Shown here one piece after another: positions 8,203 to 16,323 of a stretch of 39,356 bases of DNA (within the stretch, counting starts at the first letter, position 1; each line of letters starts with the position of its first letter). Made by a program: the position numbers and the translations under genes. The notes under the pieces were generated by a model, which saw only the letters and a program-made list of their open reading frames with translations, did not search any database and was not told the origin of the DNA. This DNA comes from Clostridium sp. LS (lineage in GTDB: Bacteria > Bacillota > Clostridia > Clostridiales > Clostridiaceae): contig NZ_AUUU01000077.1 in the NCBI RefSeq assembly GCF_002760435.1, forward strand, positions 1 to 39,356, in the 5' to 3' direction.

Positions 8203-9492
8203 TTAAGCTCCAAGAGCTTGAGACAAATCATAAATTATATCATCAATATGCTCTGTTCCTATTGATAGTCTTATTGTATTTGGTTTAATTCCCTGATCTA
8301 ATAATTCTTCTTCACTTAATTGTGAATGTGTTGTACTTGCTGGATGTATTACAAGGGATTTAACATCTGCTACATTTGCAAGTAATGAGAATATTTGTAA
8401 TCTATCTATGAAATCTTGTGCTTCCTTTGCTCCACCTTTAATTTCAAATGTAAATATTGAACCCGCACCATTTGGAAAATACTTTTTATATAAATCATTA
8501 TATTTACTTTCTGTTAATGATGGGTGATTTACACTTTCAACTTGTGGATGATTCTTTAAGAATTCTACAACTTTTACTGTATTTTCAACATGCCTCTCAA
8601 CTCTTAATGACAATGTTTCTAAACCTTGTAGTAAAATGAATGCATTAAATGGACTTATACTAGCTCCAGTATCTCTTAATAAAATAGTACGTGCCCTAAT
8701 TATATACGCTGCTTGTCCAGCCGCTTCTATAAATTTAATTCCATGATAACTTGGATCTGCTTCCGTTAATTGTGGGAATTTTCCTGAACCTATCCAGTCA
8801 AATTTTCCCGAATCAACTATTATGCCACCTAATGATGTGCCATGTCCACCTATGAACTTAGTTGCTGAATGTACCACAATATCTGCACCATGCTCTATTG
8901 GTCTAAAAAGATATGGTGTTCCAAATGTATTATCTACAATTAATGGAATCTTATATTTATGTGCAATTTCTGCTACTGCATCTACATCTATAACGTTTGA
9001 ATTTGGGTTTCCAAGTGTTTCTATAAACAATGCTTTTGTATTGTCTTGAATCGCATTTTCAAAATTAGATAAATCGTCTGGATCTACAAATGTTGTTGAA
9101 ACTCCATATGTAGGCAATGTGTGTGCTAATAAATTATAAGAACCTCCATATATAGTTTTTGCAGCAACTATATGATCTCCTGCATGTGTTATATTTTGAA
9201 TAGCATAAGTAATTGCTGCTGCTCCCGATGCTACTGCAAGACCTGCTATTCCACCTTCTAGAGCTGCAACACGGCTTTCTAAAACATCTTGTGTAGAATT
9301 TGTTACACGTCCGTATATATTACCCGCATCTGCTAGTCCAAATCTTGCGGCTGCATGTGCTGAATTTCTAAATACATACGAAGTTGTTTGATAGATAGGT
9401 ACTGCTCTTGCATCTGTTGCTGAATCAGGTTTTTCCTGTCCCACATGTAATTGTAATGTTTCGAATTTTAATTTTCTTTCTTGATTGCTCAT
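8203..9492 (-). CDS. metY: O-acetylhomoserine sulfhydrylase (aminocarboxypropyltransferase)
   Basis: This 429-residue PLP enzyme belongs to the Cys/Met metabolism family. The PLP lysine is K212 in [13 protein letters not shown]. The N-terminal [29 protein letters not shown] is diagnostic of MetY rather than MetB or MetC, and the length fits MetY (about 425-430). It joins O-acetylhomoserine with sulfide to give homocysteine, or with methanethiol to give methionine directly. The second activity would consume the product expected if the neighbouring nitrogenase-like proteins release methanethiol. GGAGG lies seven bases before the ATG. It has its own promoter and a long leader with a terminator-like hairpin upstream. 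Confidence 0.93.
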   Translation of the reverse strand: MSNQERKLKFETLQLHVGQEKPDSATDARAVPIYQTTSYVFRNSAHAAARFGLADAGNIYGRVTNSTQDVLESRVAALEGGIAGLAVASGAAAITYAIQNITHAGDHIVAAKTIYGGSYNLLAHTLPTYGVSTTFVDPDDLSNFENAIQDNTKALFIETLGNPNSNVIDVDAVAEIAHKYKIPLIVDNTFGTPYLFRPIEHGADIVVHSATKFIGGHGTSLGGIIVDSGKFDWIGSGKFPQLTEADPSYHGIKFIEAAGQAAYIIRARTILLRDTGASISPFNAFILLQGLETLSLRVERHVENTVKVVEFLKNHPQVESVNHPSLTESKYNDLYKKYFPNGAGSIFTFEIKGGAKEAQDFIDRLQIFSLLANVADVKSLVIHPASTTHSQLSEEELLDQGIKPNTIRLSIGTEHIDDIIYDLSQALGA

Positions 9493-9600
9493 AATTTTTC
9501 CTCCATCTTATATAATTTTTTTGTAATTGATATCTGTCCTAAGTTTCTTAGTAAATATTTTTAGTTTATAGTTGTTCTCCTAATTTACTATTACTTATAG

Positions 9601-9655
9601 AAATTAAAAAGAGACTAATTTATCTCCTAAAATCTTAGAAAATAAATTTAGTCTC
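9601..9655 (-). terminator. Terminator-like hairpin in the metY leader (possible attenuator)
   Basis: On the minus strand GAGACTAAATTTAT pairs with ATAAATTAGTCTC (one bulged A), then TTTTT follows. It lies between the metY promoter and its start codon, with no gene upstream on that strand (the next gene is divergent). It is therefore either a conditional leader terminator or the end of a roughly 125-base small RNA. Confidence 0.6.
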
Positions 9656-9693
9656 CAGTTTTCTGGTTAACTTTCACAAAATGACAGATAACT

Positions 9694-9714
9694 CAATTAT
9701 TCCGATAGGCATTG
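9694..9714 (-). promoter_or_regulatory. CymR/Rrf2-type operator candidate before metY
   Basis: The minus-strand core AATGCCTATCGGAAT resembles operators of Rrf2-family sulfur regulators such as CymR (CCTAT...GGAAT type). It sits about 10-30 bases downstream of the predicted metY transcription start, where a repressor would block elongation. The motif resemblance is from memory and not scored. Confidence 0.4.
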
Positions 9715-9732
9715 TAAGAATATGTTTTTATT

Positions 9733-9761
9733 ATATTATTATATTTGCATAACTTTGTCAA
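9733..9761 (-). promoter_or_regulatory. metY promoter
   Basis: A perfect TTGACA (9756-9761) and TAATAT (9733-9738) on the minus strand are separated by 17 bases. This predicts a start near 9726 and a leader of about 230 bases before metY. Confidence 0.7.
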
Positions 9762-9887
9762 GAGATGATTATAAATATTATTTTAAATTCCTGCATATAA
9801 ATTATTAATTTTTCAACAAATGCTGTATCCTGAATTTTATAAATTCTAATAATTTTAATCATTTTCTGTAATATAATCTTTAAATTA

Positions 9888-9896
9888 TGCTATAAT
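9888..9896 (+). promoter_or_regulatory. Extended -10 promoter of the ABC exporter operon
   Basis: TGCTATAAT (TGn plus a perfect TATAAT at 9891-9896) lies 36 bases before the ATPase ATG. No good -35 is visible, which fits an extended -10 promoter. Confidence 0.5.
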
Positions 9897-9931
9897 TCCA
9901 ATATAATTTAAAAGCGAAAAGAAGGTATACT

Positions 9932-10846
9932 ATGGCAAACGAAATATTATTGATAGATAATGTGCATAAATCTATAAAAAATAAAGAAATTGTTAAAGGT
10001 ATAAGTTTTTCAATAAATGAAGGTGAAGTTTTAGGTTTTCTCGGTCCAAATGGTGCTGGGAAATCAACCACTTTAAGAATGATTGTAGGTCTTTCCTCTC
10101 CCACTAGCGGAAAAATCTTAATCGATGGTTATTCCATTACTAAAGATTATGTAAAAGCCATGTCTAAAGTTGGCTGTATTATTGAGGGTCCAGATATGTA
10201 CAATTATTTAAGCGGGTTAGAAAATTTAAATATGCTGGCTTCAATGAATAAAAATGTTTCTAAAGATGATATTATTAAAGCTATAAAACTCGTAGATATG
10301 CAAAATAGAATAAACGACAAGGTTTCCACTTATTCTTTAGGTATGAAGCAAAGGTTAGGACTTGCGCAAGCCCTAATACACAAGCCAAAACTGCTAATAT
10401 TAGATGAGCCTACAAACGGCCTTGATCCTTCAGGTATTAACGAGTTTAGACATATTATTAAAGACTTGGCAAAAAAAGAAAATATTGCAGTTCTTATTTC
10501 AAGTCATTTAATATCTGAGGTTGAATTAATGTGTGATACAGTTGCCATAATAAAAAGTGGTACTTTACTTAAATATTCATCAGTATCTGAACTTGTAAAT
10601 GATAAGGAAGTCTTCTTTGTGTTAAGTGATAATAGAAAAGGCATGGAAATACTAAAAAACAAGTGGAATATTGATAGCTTACTTAAAGATGATAAAATTG
10701 TAGCAAAAATTGATATTTCTAAGCTTGAAGAAATAAATTTATCCTTTATTCAAGAAGGGTTAATGATAAAATTCGTAAATTCTAATCAAAGAACTTTAGA
10801 AGATTTATTTTTATCTCTTACTGAAGGAAACATTAATACCAATTAA
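9932..10846 (+). CDS. ABC transporter ATP-binding protein (BcrA/CcmA-type exporter)
   Basis: A 304-residue ATPase. Walker A GPNGAGKST is near residues 39-47, the ABC signature SLGMKQRLGL near 132-141 and Walker B LLILDEPTNGLDP near 152-164. The H-loop histidine is in ISSH. The C-terminal roughly 80 residues are the variable tail of bacitracin/lantibiotic-immunity-type (BcrA-like) ATPases. It should power the permease encoded 13 bases downstream, exporting a peptide, antibiotic or lipid. The start ATG has AGAAGG eight bases before it. The substrate is unknown. Confidence 0.92.
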   Translation: MANEILLIDNVHKSIKNKEIVKGISFSINEGEVLGFLGPNGAGKSTTLRMIVGLSSPTSGKILIDGYSITKDYVKAMSKVGCIIEGPDMYNYLSGLENLNMLASMNKNVSKDDIIKAIKLVDMQNRINDKVSTYSLGMKQRLGLAQALIHKPKLLILDEPTNGLDPSGINEFRHIIKDLAKKENIAVLISSHLISEVELMCDTVAIIKSGTLLKYSSVSELVNDKEVFFVLSDNRKGMEILKNKWNIDSLLKDDKIVAKIDISKLEEINLSFIQEGLMIKFVNSNQRTLEDLFLSLTEGNINTN

Positions 10847-10859
10847 GGAGGTGGAAATT

Positions 10860-11867
10860 TTGTTAGTGCTAGTAAAAAATGAAGTAAATAAAATCCTATC
10901 AAAAAGAAAAATGTTACTTATTTCTTTTATTATGTTAATTTTAGTTTTTTTATTTGCGTATGGACAAAATTATCAATATAAAAATACCCTAAATAAATAT
11001 TTAAAATCAACAACAGCTGAAGATGGAGATATACAGTGGCAATCGCTGCAAAAACAACAAATACAAGATTTAAAGAATAGGCTTAATAGGCCTGATACTC
11101 CTGAAGCAAGCAAAGCCTCTATTACTATTCAAATTCAGCAAAATCAATATTATTTAGATAATAATATAAATCCAATTACCCCAAGTGCAGCAAAATTTTC
11201 AGTAAAATTGATGGAGCAATCTATATCTGTTTTGCTTCCTTTATTAATAATTATTTTAGCTGGTGATATTGTATGTGGAGAATTTTCAGCAAAGACTATT
11301 AAAATACTCTTAACAAGAGCTGTTCCAAGATGGAAAATACTACTTAGCAAATATTTAGCACTATTGATCCTATTTTCAATAGTGATTTTAGAGATGGCAA
11401 TATTATCAATCATAATTTCAGGATTATTTTTTAACAATTTGGGATTTAATGAACCTGTAGCCACAGGCTTTAGCTCTGTTTCAGGAAGCTTAGATGTTTC
11501 AAATGTAATTAAAGTAACAGAGTTGCAATACTTAATTCTAGTGTATTCACTTGGATGGTTTGTTTCGATTATAATTGGAACAATTTCGTTTATGATTTCT
11601 GTTTTAGTAAGAAATACAGCTACCTCTATTGGAGTAATGATGGCAACATTAATAGGAGGTGGCTTCCTTAGATTATTTTTAGCGGATTGGCCTACAGTAA
11701 AATATTTCTTTCCTATTAATCTTAACTTAACACAATATCTTACAGGCTCATATACACCTATAAGTGGTATGTCCCTAACCTTTAGTACTTTAGTTCTTTT
11801 AACCTGGGGCATAGGTGCTTTTATTATTAGTTTTCTTGTATTTACAAAACAAGATGTTTTAGTTTAA
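10860..11867 (+). CDS. ABC-2 type permease of a BcrA-like exporter
   Basis: An integral membrane protein of about 335 residues. One hydrophobic helix near the N-terminus is followed by a large soluble loop with a Gln/Lys-rich segment (about residues 40-110), then five membrane segments. This is the usual layout of ABC-2 permeases such as BcrB/LtnE. The segment AKTIKILLTRAVPRWKILLSKYLA is the coupling helix common in this family. I chose the TTG at 10860 as start because AAGGAGG (10845-10851) is correctly spaced from it, while the in-frame GTG at 10851 overlaps that site. It is the partner of the preceding ATPase. Confidence 0.88.
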   Translation: MLVLVKNEVNKILSKRKMLLISFIMLILVFLFAYGQNYQYKNTLNKYLKSTTAEDGDIQWQSLQKQQIQDLKNRLNRPDTPEASKASITIQIQQNQYYLDNNINPITPSAAKFSVKLMEQSISVLLPLLIIILAGDIVCGEFSAKTIKILLTRAVPRWKILLSKYLALLILFSIVILEMAILSIIISGLFFNNLGFNEPVATGFSSVSGSLDVSNVIKVTELQYLILVYSLGWFVSIIIGTISFMISVLVRNTATSIGVMMATLIGGGFLRLFLADWPTVKYFFPINLNLTQYLTGSYTPISGMSLTFSTLVLLTWGIGAFIISFLVFTKQDVLV

Positions 11868-11882
11868 TAGGGAGGTTTTAAA

Positions 11883-12674
11883 ATGCTTAAAAATCTAAAA
11901 TGGAAATTAATTTTATTTTTATCTATAATTTCTACTATAACCTTAATTGCTGGTTTTGCATCAGCATTATCAATTAGTTCTAAACCTCCTAAAGAAATAA
12001 TAAATAATAACAAAGATTCTGAAGAAACTAAATCCTCAGAATCAGACCAAAATTATTATAATATATTAGTTCTTGGAGATTCTCTAGCAAAAGGAACTGG
12101 AGATGAAAAAGGTCTTGGTTTTCCAGGATACTTCTCAAATTATTGGAAGAATAAAACTTCAAAAGAAATTAAGATAAATAACCTCGGGATAAACGGAGAT
12201 GTATCTAGTGGGCTTTTAAGGGTAGTTCAAGAATCACAAACAGCATCAGATATTAAAAATTCAGATATAATTTTTATATCTATAGGAGCTAATGAAATAA
12301 GCAAACTTAAAAATATGGATATAGCTTCATCAACAACCAAAATAAAGGAAATTGAGGATACTTATTTAACTAACTTAAAATCTATATTTAAAATAATTAG
12401 GACTAACAATTCATCATCTATGGTAATTTTCATTGGATTATATAATCCTTTTGGAAAAAATCTTGCATCTGATAAAGTAAGTATTTTAAACGAATGGAAT
12501 TATGCAAGCCAACAGCTTGTGTCACTGGATTCAAATGCTCTTTTTATTCCAACTTACGACCTATTTAAATATAATACGGATAATTACTTAGCTGCAGATG
12601 ATTTTCATCCAAACAGTACTGGATATGAAGCTATTTCTAATAGAGTAATTGAAGCTTTAAAGAATTATAAGTAA
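11883..12674 (+). CDS. Membrane-anchored or secreted SGNH/GDSL hydrolase
   Basis: 263 residues, with an N-terminal hydrophobic helix (about 9-31) that acts as an anchor or signal, then a polar linker. The SGNH esterase blocks follow: block I GDSLAKGTG with Ser67, block II NGD (Gly105), block III IGANE (Asn137) and block V DDFHPN (Asp239, His242). Such enzymes remove acyl groups from lipids, peptidoglycan or wall polymers outside the cell. The gene begins 15 bases after the exporter permease with its own GGGAGG, so all three genes form an operon. The pairing suggests envelope modification or a resistance role, which is inference. Confidence 0.88.
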   Translation: MLKNLKWKLILFLSIISTITLIAGFASALSISSKPPKEIINNNKDSEETKSSESDQNYYNILVLGDSLAKGTGDEKGLGFPGYFSNYWKNKTSKEIKINNLGINGDVSSGLLRVVQESQTASDIKNSDIIFISIGANEISKLKNMDIASSTTKIKEIEDTYLTNLKSIFKIIRTNNSSSMVIFIGLYNPFGKNLASDKVSILNEWNYASQQLVSLDSNALFIPTYDLFKYNTDNYLAADDFHPNSTGYEAISNRVIEALKNYK

Positions 12675-12717
12675 TAATTAACTTAATCTGAATTCCATTT
12701 ATTTTTCTAATGAATAA

Positions 12718-12749
12718 TTAAAAATGGGGATAGCTGACTAACTATCCCC
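12718..12749 (-). terminator. Terminator between the SGNH hydrolase and lysozyme genes
   Basis: GGGGATAG (12726-12733) pairs with CTATCCCC (12742-12749). Reading the minus strand, a T-rich tail follows, so it ends the lysozyme gene. It may also serve the convergent plus-strand operon. Confidence 0.8.
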
Positions 12750-12761
12750 TAAAATTACATA

Positions 12762-13796
12762 TTAACTTAACTTTGTTGCAACTCCGTTACTGTCAAATCT
12801 ATATCCATACAAATCAATATCGTGAATCATTGAGCCATCTGAATACAAACAATAATCCTTGCCATTATATTTTATCCATCCAGTTTGCATTGCTCCGCTT
12901 GAATTAAAGTAATACCATTTACCATCTATCTGCTGCCATCCCGTCTTCATGGAACCATCATTGGAATCTCCGAGATAATACCATTTATTATCTTGCAACA
13001 ACCATCCAGATTTCATAGACCCATCATCCGAACGACCTAAATAATACCAGTTACTGCCGCTTTTCTTCCAATCATAAAGCATCCAGCCTTCTGAATCAAA
13101 TAAATACCATTTGCCATTTATTTTTTCCCATCCATTAGTTGTATAACTTCCATCAATATGCCTGTACCACCACTTACCATCTTTTAAAATCCACTCACCT
13201 GGTTTTGTTGCATTGTCAAGTAATGCACCTTCAGTAAATGAGTCAACATCGCATCCTTCGCTTATTCCGCTAATTGAACCACTTTCTGTATATTGATGTC
13301 CTACTCTATTTGTAAAAAATGTCTCTGATAAATTCCATGGATCATTATTATAATTTGCTTCCCAAAAAGGCATATTCTTTATAGTTGCTTCAGCGTCACT
13401 TAAATTATCTATAAAACTAGTATAGGTATATATACCTAATGTTAATGAACTTAACTTATTGAATGCAGTGATAAATCTAATGACATAGTCTGAAAGCCCA
13501 CTAAAATTTGTCTCTACGTCCATCATAGGAACTAAATCCCATTCATAATCTTTTATTTTATTATAAAAATTCTGAGCTTGTGTTTCTGGGGTGCTTGCCC
13601 CAACTAAAAAGTGATAAGCCCCAACCTTTAATCCATTATTTTTACTATCGCTATAGAATTTCTCCATAGTACTATCTTTAAAAGTTGCTCCTTCTGTTGC
13701 TTTTACATATACATACTTAACACCATCAGCTGCTACTTTACTAAAATCTATACTTCCATTATTATTTGAAACATCTATTCCTTTAATATATGACAT
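12762..13796 (-). CDS. GH25 lysozyme (endolysin/autolysin) with choline-binding-type repeats
   Basis: 344 residues. Residues about 3-195 are a glycoside hydrolase family 25 muramidase: GIDVSNNNG carries Asp8 and MMDVET carries Asp93 and Glu95, the catalytic acidic residues. Residues about 205-340 are tandem cell-wall-binding repeats (GWxxxxGKWYYxxxxGxMxTGW), about six copies. They resemble the autolytic lysozyme of C. acetobutylicum and clostridial phage lysins. There is no signal peptide, so export needs lysis or the adjacent holin, whose gene ends 62 bases upstream. It cleaves the NAM-NAG bond of peptidoglycan. Confidence 0.93.
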   Translation of the reverse strand: MSYIKGIDVSNNNGSIDFSKVAADGVKYVYVKATEGATFKDSTMEKFYSDSKNNGLKVGAYHFLVGASTPETQAQNFYNKIKDYEWDLVPMMDVETNFSGLSDYVIRFITAFNKLSSLTLGIYTYTSFIDNLSDAEATIKNMPFWEANYNNDPWNLSETFFTNRVGHQYTESGSISGISEGCDVDSFTEGALLDNATKPGEWILKDGKWWYRHIDGSYTTNGWEKINGKWYLFDSEGWMLYDWKKSGSNWYYLGRSDDGSMKSGWLLQDNKWYYLGDSNDGSMKTGWQQIDGKWYYFNSSGAMQTGWIKYNGKDYCLYSDGSMIHDIDLYGYRFDSNGVATKLS

Positions 13797-13858
13797 ATTC
13801 TCAGTCCTTTCAACTTTATTATTTATTAAAAGTAACCTTGTCTGTCGTTCATTTTTCC

Positions 13859-14095
13859 TTATTTTAATGTTTTGCTATCTGCATTTGTTACGATTTGATC
13901 ACTTATACCTGTTGTACTAGTATCCACAACTATCCCTAACATTGTTAATATAGTTAGGACGGTATTAATAATTTCTGAATAATTACTAGGAATAATATTT
14001 AATCCTAGTTGTTGAACTAATAATGCTATTGCACTAGCCATGGCAACCCAAAAAGCTTTATTACTTAGCCTTGCTTTTAAGTCTATACCTAACAT
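13859..14095 (-). CDS. Phage-type holin (phi LC3 / Phage_holin_1 family)
   Basis: 78 residues. The N-terminal LKARLSNKAFWVAMASAIALLVQQLG and the later TMLGIVVDTSTTGISDQ are the two conserved parts of the phi LC3-type holin family. There are two hydrophobic helices (about 14-31 and 42-58). A holin forms membrane lesions that let the signal-less lysozyme reach the wall. No other phage genes flank the pair, so this is a stripped lysis cassette, either a prophage relic or a host release system like TcdE. A GAGGTG site precedes the ATG. Confidence 0.88.
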   Translation of the reverse strand: MLGIDLKARLSNKAFWVAMASAIALLVQQLGLNIIPSNYSEIINTVLTILTMLGIVVDTSTTGISDQIVTNADSKTLK

Positions 14096-14178
14096 TACTT
14101 ATTCACCTCTCTTCTTTCGTAATACATAATATGAAAAAGTAATAGTAGTGGCTACACAAAATTAAGCTTACCTAACAT

Positions 14179-14206
14179 TTGCCGCAAATCAATTACATAT
14201 TATAAC
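14179..14206 (+). promoter_or_regulatory. Promoter candidate for the beta-helix gene
   Basis: TTGCCG and TATAAC are separated by 16 bases, about 50 bases before the TTG start. An inverted pair CTTACC/GGTAAG flanks the element (14168-14173, 14213-14218). Confidence 0.45.
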
Positions 14207-14254
14207 TATTATGGTAAGATTATATTATCTAATAATTAGGGGGAGGAATATAAA

Positions 14255-15430
14255 TTGGTAAAAATTAAATTAATTAAAGGAATAACTTACTCATTAATTA
14301 CAACTTCATTATTAATGATTAATCCAATCGGTGCAAATGCTTCATGGAAACAAAATAATATAGGCTGGTGGTATACAAATGATAATTCGTGGGTTACAGG
14401 ATGGAATAAAATTAATGGAAAATGGTATTATTTTTACTCTGATGGCTATATGGCAAATAACACATCAATCGATGGTTATATATTAGATTCCAATGGTGCT
14501 TGGATTAACAATGAACCTACAGCATCAAATACCTCTTCCAATGAAAAAATTGTTGATATTACTGTTGGAACTGCTCAAGAATTTGTAAATGCCATAGGTT
14601 CTAATAAAAGGATTATATTAAAACCAGGAGTATATAATCTGTCAGATATTAACCAAATTAACAATTCAGATAATTCAGTATCCTGGGTAACTGTGGAAGA
14701 TGGAAAAGAATTAAATATTAAAGGTATTCACAATCTTACTATTGAAGGTATGGATTCTGGAAAAGTTGAAATAAAGGTTTCTCCACGTTACGCTAACATA
14801 GTGAATTTTACTAATGTCAACAATATCACTATAAAAAATATTGTTGCTGGTCATACACCTTCACCTTATGAATGTAATGCAGGAGTACTAAAGTTTACTG
14901 CCAGCAATGATATATCAATAATTAATTCGGAACTATATGGATGTGGAAGTATAGGAATAAACCTATATAGTGTAAAAAATCTTGAAGTATCAAACAGTAC
15001 AATCGATCATTGTTCTTTGAGAGCAGTGCAGATTAGCAATTCTGAAGCTATTAAGTTTACAGAAAGCAAGCTAGTTAATCACGAAGCTTTTAGCAATATA
15101 ATTATGGTAAACAGCTCAAAAAATATTGTATTTGAAAAATGCGAAATGACTAATAACAACAACTTTGGCTGGAGTTATATTGAAGCATTGGATAAATCAA
15201 ATATATTACTAGATAAGTGTGTAATAAAAAATAACTCTCAAGCAGTAAATTCAGATATGAAATTTGATAAAACCTATTTCTTTAATACTGTAGATTATAC
15301 CGGAATCAGTAATAGTACAATAACAATAAAAGATTCATATATCAGTAATAATAAATGTGATTATTTTACTGATAATAAAGAAAGTATAAAATTCGAAAAT
15401 TGCACTATTAATAATAATGATTGGAAATAA
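14255..15430 (+). CDS. Secreted right-handed beta-helix protein with cell-wall-binding repeats
   Basis: 391 residues beginning with TTG, eight bases after a strong AGGGGGAGG. A signal peptide (about 1-29, ending IGANA) precedes a choline-binding-type module (about 31-76, WWYTNDNSWVTGWNKINGKWYYF) like that of the neighbouring lysozyme. After a Ser/Asn linker, residues about 95-391 form a parallel beta-helix of the pectate-lyase/NosD sort, with repeated N-I-x-I/S-x-S-x-I turns (KNLEVSNSTIDHCS, KFTESKLVN). This fits a wall-attached polysaccharide-binding or lyase-like protein. No catalytic residues can be assigned. The shared binding module suggests it docks on the same wall polymer as the lysozyme. 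Confidence 0.82.
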   Translation: MVKIKLIKGITYSLITTSLLMINPIGANASWKQNNIGWWYTNDNSWVTGWNKINGKWYYFYSDGYMANNTSIDGYILDSNGAWINNEPTASNTSSNEKIVDITVGTAQEFVNAIGSNKRIILKPGVYNLSDINQINNSDNSVSWVTVEDGKELNIKGIHNLTIEGMDSGKVEIKVSPRYANIVNFTNVNNITIKNIVAGHTPSPYECNAGVLKFTASNDISIINSELYGCGSIGINLYSVKNLEVSNSTIDHCSLRAVQISNSEAIKFTESKLVNHEAFSNIIMVNSSKNIVFEKCEMTNNNNFGWSYIEALDKSNILLDKCVIKNNSQAVNSDMKFDKTYFFNTVDYTGISNSTITIKDSYISNNKCDYFTDNKESIKFENCTINNNDWK

Positions 15431-15440
15431 AATAATAATT

Positions 15441-15468
15441 AGCCCTAGGCTTAAAATAGTCTAGGGCT
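15441..15468. terminator. Hairpin between convergent genes
   Basis: AGCCCTAG (15441-15448) pairs with CTAGGGCT (15461-15468). The flanks are A/T-rich but without a solid T-run, so it is probably a weak bidirectional terminator. Confidence 0.55.
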
Positions 15469-15521
15469 TAATAATAATATAGCAACATTATGAAACATCT
15501 AAAATTTCACAGCTGTGCTTT

Positions 15522-15926
15522 CTATTTAACTTCAAAATTTCTAGTTGCTTTTACTATGGATCCTTTATCATCAATTTCAGCAAATATTAATACATTTACA
15601 CATGCAATAGATACAATTCCTTGTGTCTTATCTTTACTATTTATCAATGTATAATATCTATATCCAGAATCCTTAATTTTATCTTTGTAAAAATTACTTA
15701 AGGATTCATCTGTTATTTTATCAGGATTATATGTCACGCTACATCTTTGACCTATTTCTTCTCCGGAACTATTATAAGCTTTATCTTCTTTTATTTCCTT
15801 CATATTTATTCCTGCATATTTAACACTATCATTATAAGCATTTAAAATTCCCTTTGTAAAACTACTATATCCTACTAATGAAAATAATATCAATAAAGAA
15901 ATTAGACTAATAATTATCTTTTTCAT
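15522..15926 (-). CDS. Small secreted or membrane-anchored protein of unknown function
   Basis: 134 residues that I do not recognise. An N-terminal Lys-Lys-Ile and hydrophobic helix (about 4-18) ends SLVGYSS. This looks like a lipoprotein signal in which the expected lipobox cysteine is tyrosine, so the protein may stay anchored by its helix or be released. The rest is a small alpha/beta domain with two cysteines (in QRCSVTY and SIACVNV), possibly a disulfide. It stands alone between the beta-helix gene and the nitroreductase promoter; GGGGG lies just before the ATG. Confidence 0.65.
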   Translation of the reverse strand: MKKIIISLISLLILFSLVGYSSFTKGILNAYNDSVKYAGINMKEIKEDKAYNSSGEEIGQRCSVTYNPDKITDESLSNFYKDKIKDSGYRYYTLINSKDKTQGIVSIACVNVLIFAEIDDKGSIVKATRNFEVK

Positions 15927-16323
15927 ACGCCGCCCCCTAGTTATTAATAAGATAATTGTATAGTATTTAATTATTTTGTCAATTGACCTACAAATAATTT
16001 CGACTATCTCCCCATAGATTTTTCCCGCTAACTAGAGATAACAACATAAATTAAACAATTAACTTATATGTTTTTAATTAATAATTATTATTGACTAATA
16101 ACCAGAATTGAATTATAATAATTACAAAGATTAATTTCTCATTTTTCGAAATTAATTCCAGATTGATTCTCACCAGTAAATCTATCACTTTCTTAAAATA
16201 CCTAAATTGCCTAAGTTTATTATTCTAATCTTTTTAGATATAAAATAGTATATAAAGGTATGAGTGATTTTAATTCAAATAAACTACTGGTTATAAATAC
16301 AATAGTAAAAAGGGTGTGGTAAT
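15927..16323. other. 397-base intergenic region holding the promoter of the nitroreductase-dfx operon
   Basis: It contains the promoter and PerR-like box at 16091-16127 (listed separately). After it comes a roughly 200-base A/T-rich untranslated stretch up to the nitroreductase start. I see no ORF and no recognised riboswitch in that leader. Confidence 0.5.
16091..16127 (+). promoter_or_regulatory. Promoter with embedded PerR-box-like operator
   Basis: TTGACT (16091-16096), 17 bases, then a perfect TATAAT (16114-16119). The -10 lies inside TTATAATAATTACAA (16113-16127), which matches the PerR/Fur-family consensus TTATAATnATTATAA at all but one position. A bound PerR would cover the -10, giving peroxide-inducible expression. 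The consensus is established for Bacillus/Clostridium PerR; binding here is inferred. Confidence 0.72.

Noticed and set aside
9493..9760. S-box (SAM-I), T-box or TPP riboswitch before metY
   Set aside because: I searched by eye for the conserved S-box core, the T-box UGGNACC element and TPP CUGAGA/ACCUGAU blocks on the minus strand and found none. The hairpin is kept only as an unassigned leader terminator.
11150..11812. 220-codon open frame on the minus strand
   Set aside because: It is a shadow of the ABC-2 permease gene: no ribosome site, no recognisable protein, and it lies wholly inside a convincing gene.
12762..14095. Intact prophage
   Set aside because: Only holin and lysin genes are present. 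Flanking genes are ordinary chromosomal functions and no integrase or att repeat was seen.
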